This document shows positions 44,940 to 53,112 of a stretch of DNA of 64,000 nt, in pieces (the stretch's first letter is position 1; each line of letters opens with the position of its first letter). This DNA is from Streptomyces nodosus. Its GTDB lineage: Bacteria > Actinomycetota > Actinomycetes > Streptomycetales > Streptomycetaceae. The position numbers and the translations under genes are program-made. The notes below the pieces were generated by a model, which made no database searches, was not told where the DNA came from, and worked only from the letters and a program-made list of their open reading frames with translations. Location: positions 7,598,001 to 7,662,000 of the forward strand of contig NZ_CP023747.1 in NCBI RefSeq assembly GCF_008704995.1, written 5' to 3'.

Positions 44940-45166
44940 ACCCTTCCTGCGACCGTCGGTAGGCCCGCACCCTCATATCCTCAAGGTACGGCTCACCGAC
45001 GACTTCGCGGTCCGGGTGCGACGTCAGGGGGCTCCGAAAATATGTGCGAAGCGTCGGGTTAGGGTGCTCGCATGGCGCTACCAATCCTCATGTCCGTCGG
45101 GCTCTGCCTGTTAATCGCTCGGTCGACCACGGCCACCATGCCCGGGCTCGCAGTGGGAGGTCCGTC

Positions 45167-46651
45167 ATGAATCGGCCTTTGCGGGCGATCGCAGTCTTCT
45201 GCGGCTTGCTGATGCTGGCCTTGCTGATACGGGCGAACTGGCTGCAGTACGGGGTCGCCGACGAGTTGGCGTCGGACGCCAATAATCGCCGTGTGCAGAT
45301 CGAACGGTTCGCCTCCCCGCGGGGTGACATCATCGTCGGTGGCCAGGCGGTGACCGGGTCCGAGGCGGTAGCGGGCCGGGAGTTGAAGTACAAGCGCAGC
45401 TATGTCAACGGTCCGATGTACGCGCCGGTGACCGGCTTCGCGTCGCAGGCACAGGGCATGTCGTTGCTGGAGAAGACGTATGACGGCATCCTGTCAGGAC
45501 AGGACGACCGGCTGGCGTTCCAGCACTTCTTGAACGTGGTGACGGGCAAGGACCGTGGCACAGGGGCCGTGGTGACCACGATCGACCCGCGGGCGCAGAA
45601 GGCGGCCTATGAGGGGCTGACCGGTCTGAAGGGCGCGCGGGGGGCTGTGGTCGCTCTGGATCCGAAGACCGGGAAGGTGCTGGCCCTGGCGTCCGCGCCG
45701 TCCTACGATCCGTCGGTGTTCGCGGGCAACACCTTCAAGGAGTCCGACAAGTTCCTGGCCCTGGACAAGGACAAGCGCAAGCCGCTGGCGAACCGGCCGC
45801 TGCGCGAGACCTATCCGCCCGGATCCACGTTCAAGATCCTCACGGCTGCCGCGGCTCTGGAGCACGGCGTGGTCACGGACATCGACGCCCCGAGCGGGGC
45901 GGTGTCCCCCTACCCGCTGCCCCAGTCGACGAACCGGATCGGCAGCGAGGCCGGCGACGCGGTCTGCGGCAACGCTTCCATGAAGACCGCGATGCAGTAC
46001 TCCTGCAACAACGTCTTCCTCGACGCCGCCGCCAAGCTGGGGCAGGACCGGATGCGTGAGACGGCGGAGAAGTTCGGGTTCAACGAGGACGTCTACTCGC
46101 CGGACTTCGGAGACCTGCTCGCCACCAAGAGCATCTATCCGCAGGACCTGGACAAGCCGGGAACCGCTCTGACCGGCATGGGCCAAGGAAGCCTCACCAG
46201 CACCCCCATGCAGATGGCCGTGGTCACCGCGGCGCTGGCCAACGACGGCACACTCATGCAGCCCTACATCGTCGACGAGATCCGCGCACCGGACCTGAGC
46301 ACCCTGGAGAAGACGAAGCCGGCCGTCATGAGCCAGGCCGTCTCCGCCGACACCGCCCGGAAGGTGCAGCAGATGATGGAACACACCGCCAAGGAAGGCA
46401 GCGCCCAGCGCGCGCTGATCGACGGCATCATCGTCGGCGGCAAGACGGGCACCGCACAGCGAGGCGTGAACGTTGCCGATGAAGTGCCTTACGGCTGGTT
46501 CGTCTCCTACGGCAAGAAGCCCGACGGCGCCTCGGTTGCCGTCGCCGTGTTCATCGACCCCACCGATATGGACATCTCCCGCCAGGACATCTCCGGCGGC
46601 CGTCTCGGTGCTCCCATCGCCCGCAGCGTGATGAAGGCAGTACTGCAGTAG
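45167..46651 (+). CDS. Penicillin-binding protein 2-type transpeptidase (PbpA-like)
   Basis: 494 residues from ATG 45167 (GGGAGG at 45155). One N-terminal helix (residues 6-24), a dimerisation/linker domain, then the transpeptidase with SxxK in PGSTFK, SxN in YSCNN and KTG in GGKTGTAQ. No PASTA repeats. Crosslinks peptidoglycan outside the membrane. Usually pbpA sits in the ftsW-pknAB locus; here it stands alone, so it is an extra paralogue, perhaps for beta-lactam tolerance or a differentiation stage. Confidence 0.93.
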   Translation: MNRPLRAIAVFCGLLMLALLIRANWLQYGVADELASDANNRRVQIERFASPRGDIIVGGQAVTGSEAVAGRELKYKRSYVNGPMYAPVTGFASQAQGMSLLEKTYDGILSGQDDRLAFQHFLNVVTGKDRGTGAVVTTIDPRAQKAAYEGLTGLKGARGAVVALDPKTGKVLALASAPSYDPSVFAGNTFKESDKFLALDKDKRKPLANRPLRETYPPGSTFKILTAAAALEHGVVTDIDAPSGAVSPYPLPQSTNRIGSEAGDAVCGNASMKTAMQYSCNNVFLDAAAKLGQDRMRETAEKFGFNEDVYSPDFGDLLATKSIYPQDLDKPGTALTGMGQGSLTSTPMQMAVVTAALANDGTLMQPYIVDEIRAPDLSTLEKTKPAVMSQAVSADTARKVQQMMEHTAKEGSAQRALIDGIIVGGKTGTAQRGVNVADEVPYGWFVSYGKKPDGASVAVAVFIDPTDMDISRQDISGGRLGAPIARSVMKAVLQ

Positions 46652-46681
46652 CAGAGGACTCGCACCAGGGTGGGCATCCAC

Positions 46682-46721
46682 GGGGGAGGTGCCTGATCGG
46701 CAACGGTCAGGCACCTCCCCC
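46682..46721 (+). terminator. Strong terminator after the PBP gene
   Basis: GGGGGAGGTGCCTGA (46682-46696) and TCAGGCACCTCCCCC (46707-46721) give a perfect 15-bp stem with a 10-base loop. Confidence 0.88.
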
Positions 46722-46818
46722 TCTCACACCGGCACCCTCGCGAAGCGTAAAAGGCCAGGTCAGAGCCAAATCTCAGACTGGGTGGCCCTGGCGTGGTGCC
46801 GCGCGGCATACTCAAGGC

Positions 46819-47055
46819 ATGGCTGGCATCGAGATCGACGACACCACCAGGGCCACTCTGCAGGCCCTGGCGGACGAAGCTGGGCTCCCTCTGGAGACCT
46901 ACCTCGCCCTGGTGGCCGAGGAGAAGCAGCGCGAGCGGGCGCTGGCGGCGGGCGCCGAGGCATTCCGCCGCGTGACCGGCGACCCGGCGACCGTCGCGGC
47001 ATTCGACGCCGAGTTCGGCAACCCGACGGCCAAGCACGCCCCGCGGGCGGCCTGA
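46819..47055 (+). CDS. Antitoxin of a Doc-like toxin-antitoxin pair
   Basis: 78 residues. N-terminal part resembles a small DNA-binding fold (MAGIEIDDTTRATLQALADE), followed by a charged helix and a C-terminal segment that could cover the toxin. Placed three bases upstream of the toxin start, the usual antitoxin-first order. Confidence 0.72.
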   Translation: MAGIEIDDTTRATLQALADEAGLPLETYLALVAEEKQRERALAAGAEAFRRVTGDPATVAAFDAEFGNPTAKHAPRAA

Positions 47056-47058
47056 CCT

Positions 47059-47439
47059 GTGCCCGAGTACTTCGTCGACTACCGGTGGTTCCTGGAACGA
47101 CAGGAAGAGCTCCTGCCAGACGACCTGACCGTCAACGACTTCTCCGTCCTCGTCGGCATGGCCGCCCGCCACAAGGTCGACCCACCCCGCCATGACCAGC
47201 ACCAGCCGGACGCATTCTGGCGGGCGGCGGTGTTCCTGGAGGAGTGCGTGGTGCTGCGCCCGCTCCCGGCCCGTAACGAGCTGTTCGGCTACGGCCTGGC
47301 CATCGCGTACCTGGAGATGCACGGGAAGCGCGTGGACACGAAGTTCGAGGTCTGGCGCGAGCTGATCGGTGAAGTCCGTGCCCTGGAACTCGACTCGTAC
47401 GGTCTCGCCGAGCGGCTCCGGTCCCTGCTGATTCCCTGA
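47059..47439 (+). CDS. Doc/Fic-fold toxin with degenerate Fic motif
   Basis: 126 residues, GTG start. The all-helical Doc fold is recognisable, but the catalytic loop (residues 67-78) reads RPLPARNELFGY where Fic/Doc has HxFx(D/E)GNKRT. The His is Arg67, and the Lys and Arg that handle phosphate are Glu74 and Leu75; only Asn73 remains. This subfamily is either inactive, differently active, or a diverged toxin. The paired antitoxin supports a real module. Confidence 0.72.
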   Translation: MPEYFVDYRWFLERQEELLPDDLTVNDFSVLVGMAARHKVDPPRHDQHQPDAFWRAAVFLEECVVLRPLPARNELFGYGLAIAYLEMHGKRVDTKFEVWRELIGEVRALELDSYGLAERLRSLLIP

Positions 47440-47553
47440 CCGTTCACGGACGACGCGCTTCGTCGCACAGTTCGCCGTGCCGACCGGGCAGCATCCGAGT
47501 CCGCGACAGGACCGCTGGACGCGGACGTACGCCCGGCGACGTGCACTTGAGCG

Positions 47554-48390
47554 TCACCGCCCCCCGGCTGCCGGCCGAAGCTCGCCGTCGGGTCCGTGTT
47601 CGGCATGAGGACGCTGCTGCCACAGGGCCCAGTCGCCGCTGATGTCGCTTGCGGCACGCAGCAGTCTCGGCAGATGCCGGTCGAGCAGCGTCTCCATGCT
47701 GGTCTCGGCCGCGTGGACCGTGACGTTCATCGCCGCCTGCACCGTGCCGTTGCCGTCGCGCACGGGGACGGCCACGGAGCGTACGCCGGGGGCGAGTTCC
47801 TCGTCGGCCAGGGCCCAGCCGCGAGCGCGCACGGTCATCAGTTCCTTGGCCACATCGTCGGGATCGTTCGGGACGAACGGGGGAAGACCGGAGCGGCTGG
47901 GTTCGGCGAGAACCTCCTCCAGCCGTCCGGGTTCCAGGGCCGCGAGCAGCACCTTGCCCTGAGAGGTACGCAGTGCCGGGAAGCGGGTACCGATGTCGAC
48001 CCGCAGAGCGATGATCTTGGGAACGGCGACGCGGGCCACATACACGATGTCGGAACCGTCGAGTTGAGCCATGGAGGACGACTCATGGGTGGCGGCGACC
48101 AGGTCGGCCAGATGGGGGCGCGCGACATCCCACAGGCCCAGTGAGGAGGCGTAGGCGATACCCAGACGCATCACCTTGGGGGTGAGCGCGAAGTCACCGT
48201 CCGCACCGCGCACATAGCCGAGCTCTTCCAGGGTGAGCAGCAGTCGCCGGGCGGTGGGGCGGGCCAGGCCGGCCGCCGTGGCGATGTCGGTCAGGCTCAT
48301 CCGCGGGCGGCGTGCGTCGAAGCAGGTCAGCACGTCCAGCCCCCTGGCCAGAGCTTCGACGAAGTCCGGGCTGCTGCCCCGTCCTGCCAT
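47554..48390 (-). CDS. IclR-family regulator (PcaR/PobR type)
   Basis: 278 residues from ATG 48390 with GGAGG upstream. N-terminal winged helix (MSLTDIATAAGLARPTARRL), then the IclR effector domain (GTRFPALRTSQGKVLLAAL; GWALADEELAPGVRSVAVPV). PcaR/PobR-group proteins activate aromatic-acid catabolism. It is codirectional with the CoA-transferase and dioxygenase genes just upstream on the minus strand. Confidence 0.92.
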   Translation of the reverse strand: MAGRGSSPDFVEALARGLDVLTCFDARRPRMSLTDIATAAGLARPTARRLLLTLEELGYVRGADGDFALTPKVMRLGIAYASSLGLWDVARPHLADLVAATHESSSMAQLDGSDIVYVARVAVPKIIALRVDIGTRFPALRTSQGKVLLAALEPGRLEEVLAEPSRSGLPPFVPNDPDDVAKELMTVRARGWALADEELAPGVRSVAVPVRDGNGTVQAAMNVTVHAAETSMETLLDRHLPRLLRAASDISGDWALWQQRPHAEHGPDGELRPAAGGR

Positions 48391-48603
48391 GTTCGTGCCT
48401 CCGTAGGTGGAAACGCCCGGCCCGGCTTGTCGGGCTCGGGTCCCATGGTTCCATGAACGGACAGCCATCCGCGCACCGCGGCCGGGGACCAGAAGGCAGC
48501 TTCCCCCGCCGCCGGGCGTGGAGATCCATGCGGTCCGCCATGCGTACATCTGGCCGATGGAGCACGGTCGTTCGCGGAACCGCAGGGAAGCAGCTCGACG
48601 AGT

Positions 48604-49806
48604 TCAGCCGGTGGGTCCCGTGGAATCGTCAGGTCCGGCGGGCGAGGGGCGTGCGGCGAGCCAGGCGCGGATCTGTTCGGTGTGCTGGCCCAGCCGGGGC
48701 GGCGCCAGGAGATACGAGGCGGGGGTGGCGGAGAAGGTGATCGGGTTGCGGATCGAGGGCACCATGTCGCCGCCCTCGCCCACCCGCACCACGGGGTCCA
48801 GCCCCAGACGCTCGGCCAATTCGACACCGTCCTTGACGGTGTTGATAGGACCGGCCGGCAACCCCGCCCCAGTCAGCAGCTCGAACCACTCGTCCGCACC
48901 GCGCTGCTTGAGCGCGCGGACCAGATGGGGACGCAACTGCTCCCGGTTGGCGGTGCGGTGCTCGTTGTGCAGAAACCGCGGGTCGTCCACCAGTTCCTCG
49001 AGGCCCAGGACGGCACAGAGCCTGCGGAACTGGCCGTCGTTGCCAGCGATGACGATCAGTTCCCGGTCGGCGGTGGGCAGCGGTTCGTAGGGAAAGAGGC
49101 TGGGATGGGCGTTGCCCATGCGGAGCGGCACGGTACCGCCGGCCACATAGGCGGAGGTGTGGTTGACCAGGGTGGACAGGGCGGAGGAGAGGAGGTCGAC
49201 CTCGATGTGCTGACCCTGCCCGGTGCGGGCGCGGTGGTGCAGCGCGGACAGGATGCCGATCGCCGCGTGCATGCCGGTCATCACGTCGAACACCGAGATA
49301 CCGGCACGGTAGGGACGGCCCTCCGGCTCGCCCGTCAAACTCATCAGCCCGGACATGGCCTGCACCAGCAGATCGTAACCGGGCAGGGATGCTCCGGCCC
49401 CGGTGCCGAAACCGCTGATCGAGGCGTAGACCACATCCGCGTTGTGGGCGCGGACACTGTCGTGGTCCAGGCCGAACCGGCGCAGGCCGCCGGGCTTGAA
49501 GTTCTCGATCACGACATCGGCACGCGCGGCCAGTTCCTGGGCCGTGGCCAGATCGTCCGGGTCCTTGAGATCCAGCACGATGGAACGCTTGTTGCGGTTG
49601 ACCGCCAGATAGTAGGTGGAGACGCCGTCGCGCACCGGGGGCGACCAGGTGCGGGTGTCGTCCCCGCCGGGACTCTCCACCTTGATCACTTCGGCGCCCA
49701 GGTCCGCCAGCAGCATGGTCGCATAGGGGCCCGCCAGCACTCTGGAGAAGTCCGCCACCACCAGGCCGGACAGCGGGCCGGTGCGGGCGGACTCGGAGCC
49801 GGTCAT
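48604..49806 (-). CDS. CaiB/BaiF family (class III) CoA-transferase
   Basis: 400 residues; AAGGAG before ATG 49806. N-terminal LVVADFSRVLAGPYATMLLADLGAEVIKVE, catalytic Asp145 in PGYDLLVQAMSG, and FDVMTGMHAAIGILSAL are family hallmarks. Moves CoA between carboxylic acids, with succinyl-CoA or a similar donor. Paired with a ring-cleavage dioxygenase and, across the divergent promoter, a citryl-CoA-lyase-like protein, which suggests activation of a tricarboxylate or hydroxy-dicarboxylate ring-cleavage product. Confidence 0.92.
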   Translation of the reverse strand: MTGSESARTGPLSGLVVADFSRVLAGPYATMLLADLGAEVIKVESPGGDDTRTWSPPVRDGVSTYYLAVNRNKRSIVLDLKDPDDLATAQELAARADVVIENFKPGGLRRFGLDHDSVRAHNADVVYASISGFGTGAGASLPGYDLLVQAMSGLMSLTGEPEGRPYRAGISVFDVMTGMHAAIGILSALHHRARTGQGQHIEVDLLSSALSTLVNHTSAYVAGGTVPLRMGNAHPSLFPYEPLPTADRELIVIAGNDGQFRRLCAVLGLEELVDDPRFLHNEHRTANREQLRPHLVRALKQRGADEWFELLTGAGLPAGPINTVKDGVELAERLGLDPVVRVGEGGDMVPSIRNPITFSATPASYLLAPPRLGQHTEQIRAWLAARPSPAGPDDSTGPTG

Positions 49807-49993
49807 CGGAATCTCCTTGCGTGGAAGCCCCGCCCTTCAGGGCGGGGAGGGAACGTATCCCCGGAGTGGAGCCGCGCAGCGGGGGTGTGCGCTCCGTCCG
49901 CCCAACGCACCCCGTTTACGAGCCACTCCTTGATGTACAGGGGCCGGGAAGCAGGCGTGGGGCACAAGCGGGCAGAGCGATGGCGACCACAGT

Positions 49994-50353
49994 TCAGGTG
50001 CTGATGTCCGGGTACGGGAGCGAGAAGTGCGCGAGGCGGGCGGCGTACTCGCGCTGCATGGCCAGTGGTTCGTCGTAGTCCTGCTCGAACAGCCCGATCC
50101 ACAGCGTGAGGGTGAGGAAGGGGTGCGCACCGAGCTCGAAAAGCGTCACATGATCGTGCTCGATCAGAGCGGTGCGCTCCCGTTCCGTGAACGCGAGCCA
50201 GGTCGTGCGGTCGGCGTCGACACCGGTCAGCCGCGTCATATGGTCGGCCTCCCAGCGGGCGACCAGGGCGGCCGGGTCCTCCTTGTAGGCCTTGACGAGT
50301 TCCGGGTCGCGGTCGACGGTGTACAGAAACTTGTCCAGCAGGTACTTGCTCAT
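49994..50353 (-). CDS. ligA: Extradiol dioxygenase small subunit (LigA-like)
   Basis: 119 residues, ATGA overlap with the ligB-like gene. All-helical LigA domain (KFLYTVDRDPELVKAYKED; LTLWIGLFEQDY). In protocatechuate 4,5-dioxygenase this subunit covers the active site of LigB. Gene symbol reflects the family and not a tested substrate. Confidence 0.85.
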   Translation of the reverse strand: MSKYLLDKFLYTVDRDPELVKAYKEDPAALVARWEADHMTRLTGVDADRTTWLAFTERERTALIEHDHVTLFELGAHPFLTLTLWIGLFEQDYDEPLAMQREYAARLAHFSLPYPDIST

Positions 50354-51210
50354 GCCGGCACTCCGTTCGGGTACCAGGTGAAGTAGGCCTCCATGGTGTG
50401 AAACAGATCGAGGCTGTCCGCGTAGTCGGCCTTGCGTTCGCCGGCCACGCCCATCATCAGCAGGAAGTCCAGGAAGCCATGGGTGGCGTTGCCCGGCTCC
50501 CACAGGCTGTCCAGGCTGACCCCGGCCAGGGCGCCCTCGATGTCACCGGAGGAGATCCACCCGATGGCCCGTCGATCGAACTCGGGGTCGGGGCCGTGCG
50601 GTCCGAACTGGCGCGGACCGCCCAGTTCGAGGGACAGATGGCCGCTGCCGATCACCGCGACCCTGAGGTCTCCCCGCCAGGAGTTGATGATCTCCCTGAT
50701 GGTGCGCCCCAGTTGCACGAAACGCTCGGGCCGGGGGAGCGGCGGGGCGAAGATATTGGTGTAGATCGGCACGATGGGCAGATCGTTCTGGGGCCGCACC
50801 GTGATGATCGGGCAGGTGATGCTGTGGTCGATCCGCAGTTCGTTGCTGAACGCCAGGTCGAATCCGCGGTCCAGCCCCTCGCGCAGCACATGGGCGGACA
50901 GCTCCTCATGCCCCTTGAGTGACATGCGCGGCAGGCCGAACTCCCGCTCCTCGTTGTAGAAGTTGGCGTCGTACATCGGTGCCTTGCCTACGAGGAACTG
51001 CGGCATGTTGTCCAGCCACAACTGGTGGAAGTGGTCCGAGCCCACCATCACCAGCAGGTCCGGACGGGCCCGCTCCAGTGTCGCCCGGTAGGCCTCCACC
51101 TTGCGCACCCATGCGTCCGCGTACTCCGGACGTTCCTCGGCGGGCAGGTTGCTGGTCCGGTAGAAGAACGGGTGGTGCGTGGTGGCCAGCACGGCCACGA
51201 CCTTCGCCAT
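50350..51210 (-). CDS. ligB: Extradiol dioxygenase large subunit (LigB family)
   Basis: 286 residues with a near-perfect AAGGAGG before ATG 51210. Class III (LigB) ring-cleavage dioxygenase. Iron ligands by comparison with LigB are His12 (TTHHPFF), His60 (GSDHFH) and Glu238 (LWEPGNATHG); His191 in SGHLSLELGG is the likely catalytic base. Cleaves a catechol-type ring next to the diol. Protocatechuate, gallate or a heteroaromatic analogue are possible substrates. Confidence 0.92.
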   Translation of the reverse strand: MAKVVAVLATTHHPFFYRTSNLPAEERPEYADAWVRKVEAYRATLERARPDLLVMVGSDHFHQLWLDNMPQFLVGKAPMYDANFYNEEREFGLPRMSLKGHEELSAHVLREGLDRGFDLAFSNELRIDHSITCPIITVRPQNDLPIVPIYTNIFAPPLPRPERFVQLGRTIREIINSWRGDLRVAVIGSGHLSLELGGPRQFGPHGPDPEFDRRAIGWISSGDIEGALAGVSLDSLWEPGNATHGFLDFLLMMGVAGERKADYADSLDLFHTMEAYFTWYPNGVPA

Positions 51211-51442
51211 GGGACCTCCTTGCCCGAAGGCGCCTCCGAGCCCTCCTGAGGCGGGCCGGACTCCCGTCCCCACCCTTGGCGGACAGTCGTCCGCATTGCG
51301 GCCTCCTGTGTCACCTTGACTCCGACCGCGTCACCGCGTCAAGGGTGCGTTCCTGTAATAGCCCGTATATCCAAGGCTCTTGATGCAACCTCAGAGGGTC
51401 CCTATGCTGCCGGACACCTGTCCGTACAGCTTGGGGAACGCC
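51211..51442. other. Divergent promoter region of the aromatic catabolic locus
   Basis: Between ligB and the rightward operon. Contains an AT-richer stretch around 51355-51390 (TGTAATAG, CCCGTATATCC) that probably holds promoters. No clear IclR palindrome was found. Confidence 0.4.
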
Positions 51443-51607
51443 ATGGGTACACACGGCCGGCCACTCATCCCTGTCGATCACCCGGGTGTCGCCGCACCGG
51501 GCATGGACGCCATCCGCCCGCGGGGCCGTGCGGTCGGCGGCCTGCCCGGCCGTACCCGGACCGGGACATATGACGACCGCACACGGCAGCGGGCAGCCCG
51601 CCGATGA
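51443..51607 (+). CDS. Possible small coupled ORF upstream of the citryl-CoA-lyase-like gene
   Basis: 54 codons starting ATGGGTACACACGGCC after GGGGAA (51432-51437) and ending in a TGA that overlaps the next ATG (ATGA at 51604). Third positions are only moderately GC-rich and the arginine-rich product is not recognised. The main support is that the downstream gene lacks its own Shine-Dalgarno, so coupling would explain its translation. Confidence 0.3.
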   Translation: MGTHGRPLIPVDHPGVAAPGMDAIRPRGRAVGGLPGRTRTGTYDDRTRQRAARR

Positions 51608-52413
51608 ACGAGCCGCGCTTCCCGACCTCGCTGGGAATGTCGACCACCTCGACGATCACGCTCCTCGGTGAGGACCTGGCCCGCGACCTGATGGGAAAGG
51701 TCAGCCTGACCGAACTGGTCCACCGGATGGTGACCCTTCGAGTGCCCAGCCCCGGCCAGGTCCGGATGCTCGACGCCTGCCTGCTGGCGCTCGCGGACCA
51801 CGGGTTCACCCCGACCGCGATCGCGGCGCGGCTGACGTATCTCTCCGCCCCGGACTCGGTCCAGGGCGCGATGGCCGCAGGCCTGCTGGGCGGCGGTTCA
51901 CGGTTCCTCGGAGTGACCGAGGACTGCGGCCAGTTCCTCGCCACCACCGTGACGGAACTCCCCGAGCAGCCGACCGACGACCTGGGCTGGGACGACACGG
52001 CCAGGACCGTGGTACGGCGTGAGCGGACCGAGAGGCGGATCATTCCGGGGCTCGGCCACCCGGTCCACAAGGAACTCGACCCGCGCACCCCGGCCCTGAT
52101 CAACATCGCCCATGAGGAGGGCTGCTACGGCCCCCACCTGGCGCTGTTCGAGGCGATCGGCAGGGTCCACGAGGAAGTCCTCGGCCGGCGACTCGTCCTC
52201 AACGGCGCCGGTGCGGTCGGTGCGGCGCTCGCCGATCTGGGACTGCCTCCGCAACTGCTGCGCGGCTTCGCCCTGTTCGCCCGCGCCGCCGGGCTCCTCG
52301 GCCAACTCGCCGAGGAACTGCGCATGCCCGTCGGAATGGACACCTATCTCATGGTCGAGAGGAACGCCGTCTTCGTGGACCCGGCGACCTTGACGGAGGA
52401 CGACGATGGATGA
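51604..52413 (+). CDS. Citrate-synthase-fold lyase (citryl-CoA-lyase-like)
   Basis: 269 residues, much shorter than citrate synthase (~370-430) but similar to citryl-CoA lyases. ADHGFTPT (His66), GLLGGGSRFLG and PGLGHPVHKELDPR (His152) match citrate synthase active-site segments. The start at 51604 lacks a good ribosome site; ATG 51637 is an in-frame alternative. With a CoA-transferase and extradiol dioxygenase nearby, it may cleave a branched CoA ester into two central metabolites. Confidence 0.82.
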   Translation: MNEPRFPTSLGMSTTSTITLLGEDLARDLMGKVSLTELVHRMVTLRVPSPGQVRMLDACLLALADHGFTPTAIAARLTYLSAPDSVQGAMAAGLLGGGSRFLGVTEDCGQFLATTVTELPEQPTDDLGWDDTARTVVRRERTERRIIPGLGHPVHKELDPRTPALINIAHEEGCYGPHLALFEAIGRVHEEVLGRRLVLNGAGAVGAALADLGLPPQLLRGFALFARAAGLLGQLAEELRMPVGMDTYLMVERNAVFVDPATLTEDDDG

Positions 52414-52972
52414 GATCGACGCGGGGCTGCTCGCACTTCGGCTGCTGCTGGCCGGGTTGCTCGCCGGCCACGCCCTGCAGAAGAGCGTCGGCTGGTTCCG
52501 CGGCACAGGATTCGAGAAGACCGCCGAGGTGTTCGAGTCTTGGGGGTTCCGCCCCGGCCGTCGCCAAGTGGCCCTGGCCGCCACCTGCGAACTCCTCGGC
52601 GGCACACTCCTCGCGACCGGTCTGCTCACCCGGGTCGGCTGCGCGATCGTGATCGGAACGATGATCGTGGCCGCCGCTCCGAACGCCGGCAACGGCCTCT
52701 GGGCGCACCTCGGCGGCTGCGAGGTCCCCGTGACCTATGCCGGAACAGCCGCTTGCCTCGCGATCGCCGGGCCCGGGCAGTTCTCCCTCGACCATGTCGC
52801 GGGGCTGCCGGACGCGGGAGTCTGGGGCGCTCCGGCGGCCATCGCTCTCGGAGTCGTCGCCGCCGTACCGCCGTTGCTCAACCGGCGTCGTGCCCTCCGC
52901 GGCCACACCACCGAGCCCGTCCGACCGCCCGACCGATCAGAAGCGGGACCTCAAGGAGACCCGAACACGTGA
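52406..52972 (+). CDS. DoxX-family membrane protein
   Basis: 188 residues, start overlapping the previous stop by 8 bases. Four helices within residues 8-165; LLLAGLLAGHALQKSVGWFRG with GFEKTAEVFESWGF are DoxX features. Charged C-terminal tail. DoxX proteins sit in redox or thiol stress complexes; here the role inside a catabolic operon is not clear. Confidence 0.85.
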   Translation: MDEIDAGLLALRLLLAGLLAGHALQKSVGWFRGTGFEKTAEVFESWGFRPGRRQVALAATCELLGGTLLATGLLTRVGCAIVIGTMIVAAAPNAGNGLWAHLGGCEVPVTYAGTAACLAIAGPGQFSLDHVAGLPDAGVWGAPAAIALGVVAAVPPLLNRRRALRGHTTEPVRPPDRSEAGPQGDPNT

Positions 52973-53112
52973 CGGGCCCACCGACCGCCCCTTCCCCTCT
53001 CGTACCGCCCGGCCCTTGGCCGAGGAGAAACCGCCCTTCGCCCCCGGCCGACCCCGACCGCCAACCGAGCAGGGCCCCGGCCCAAGCCGCCTGCAGAAAC
53101 GGAGAGACCGGC

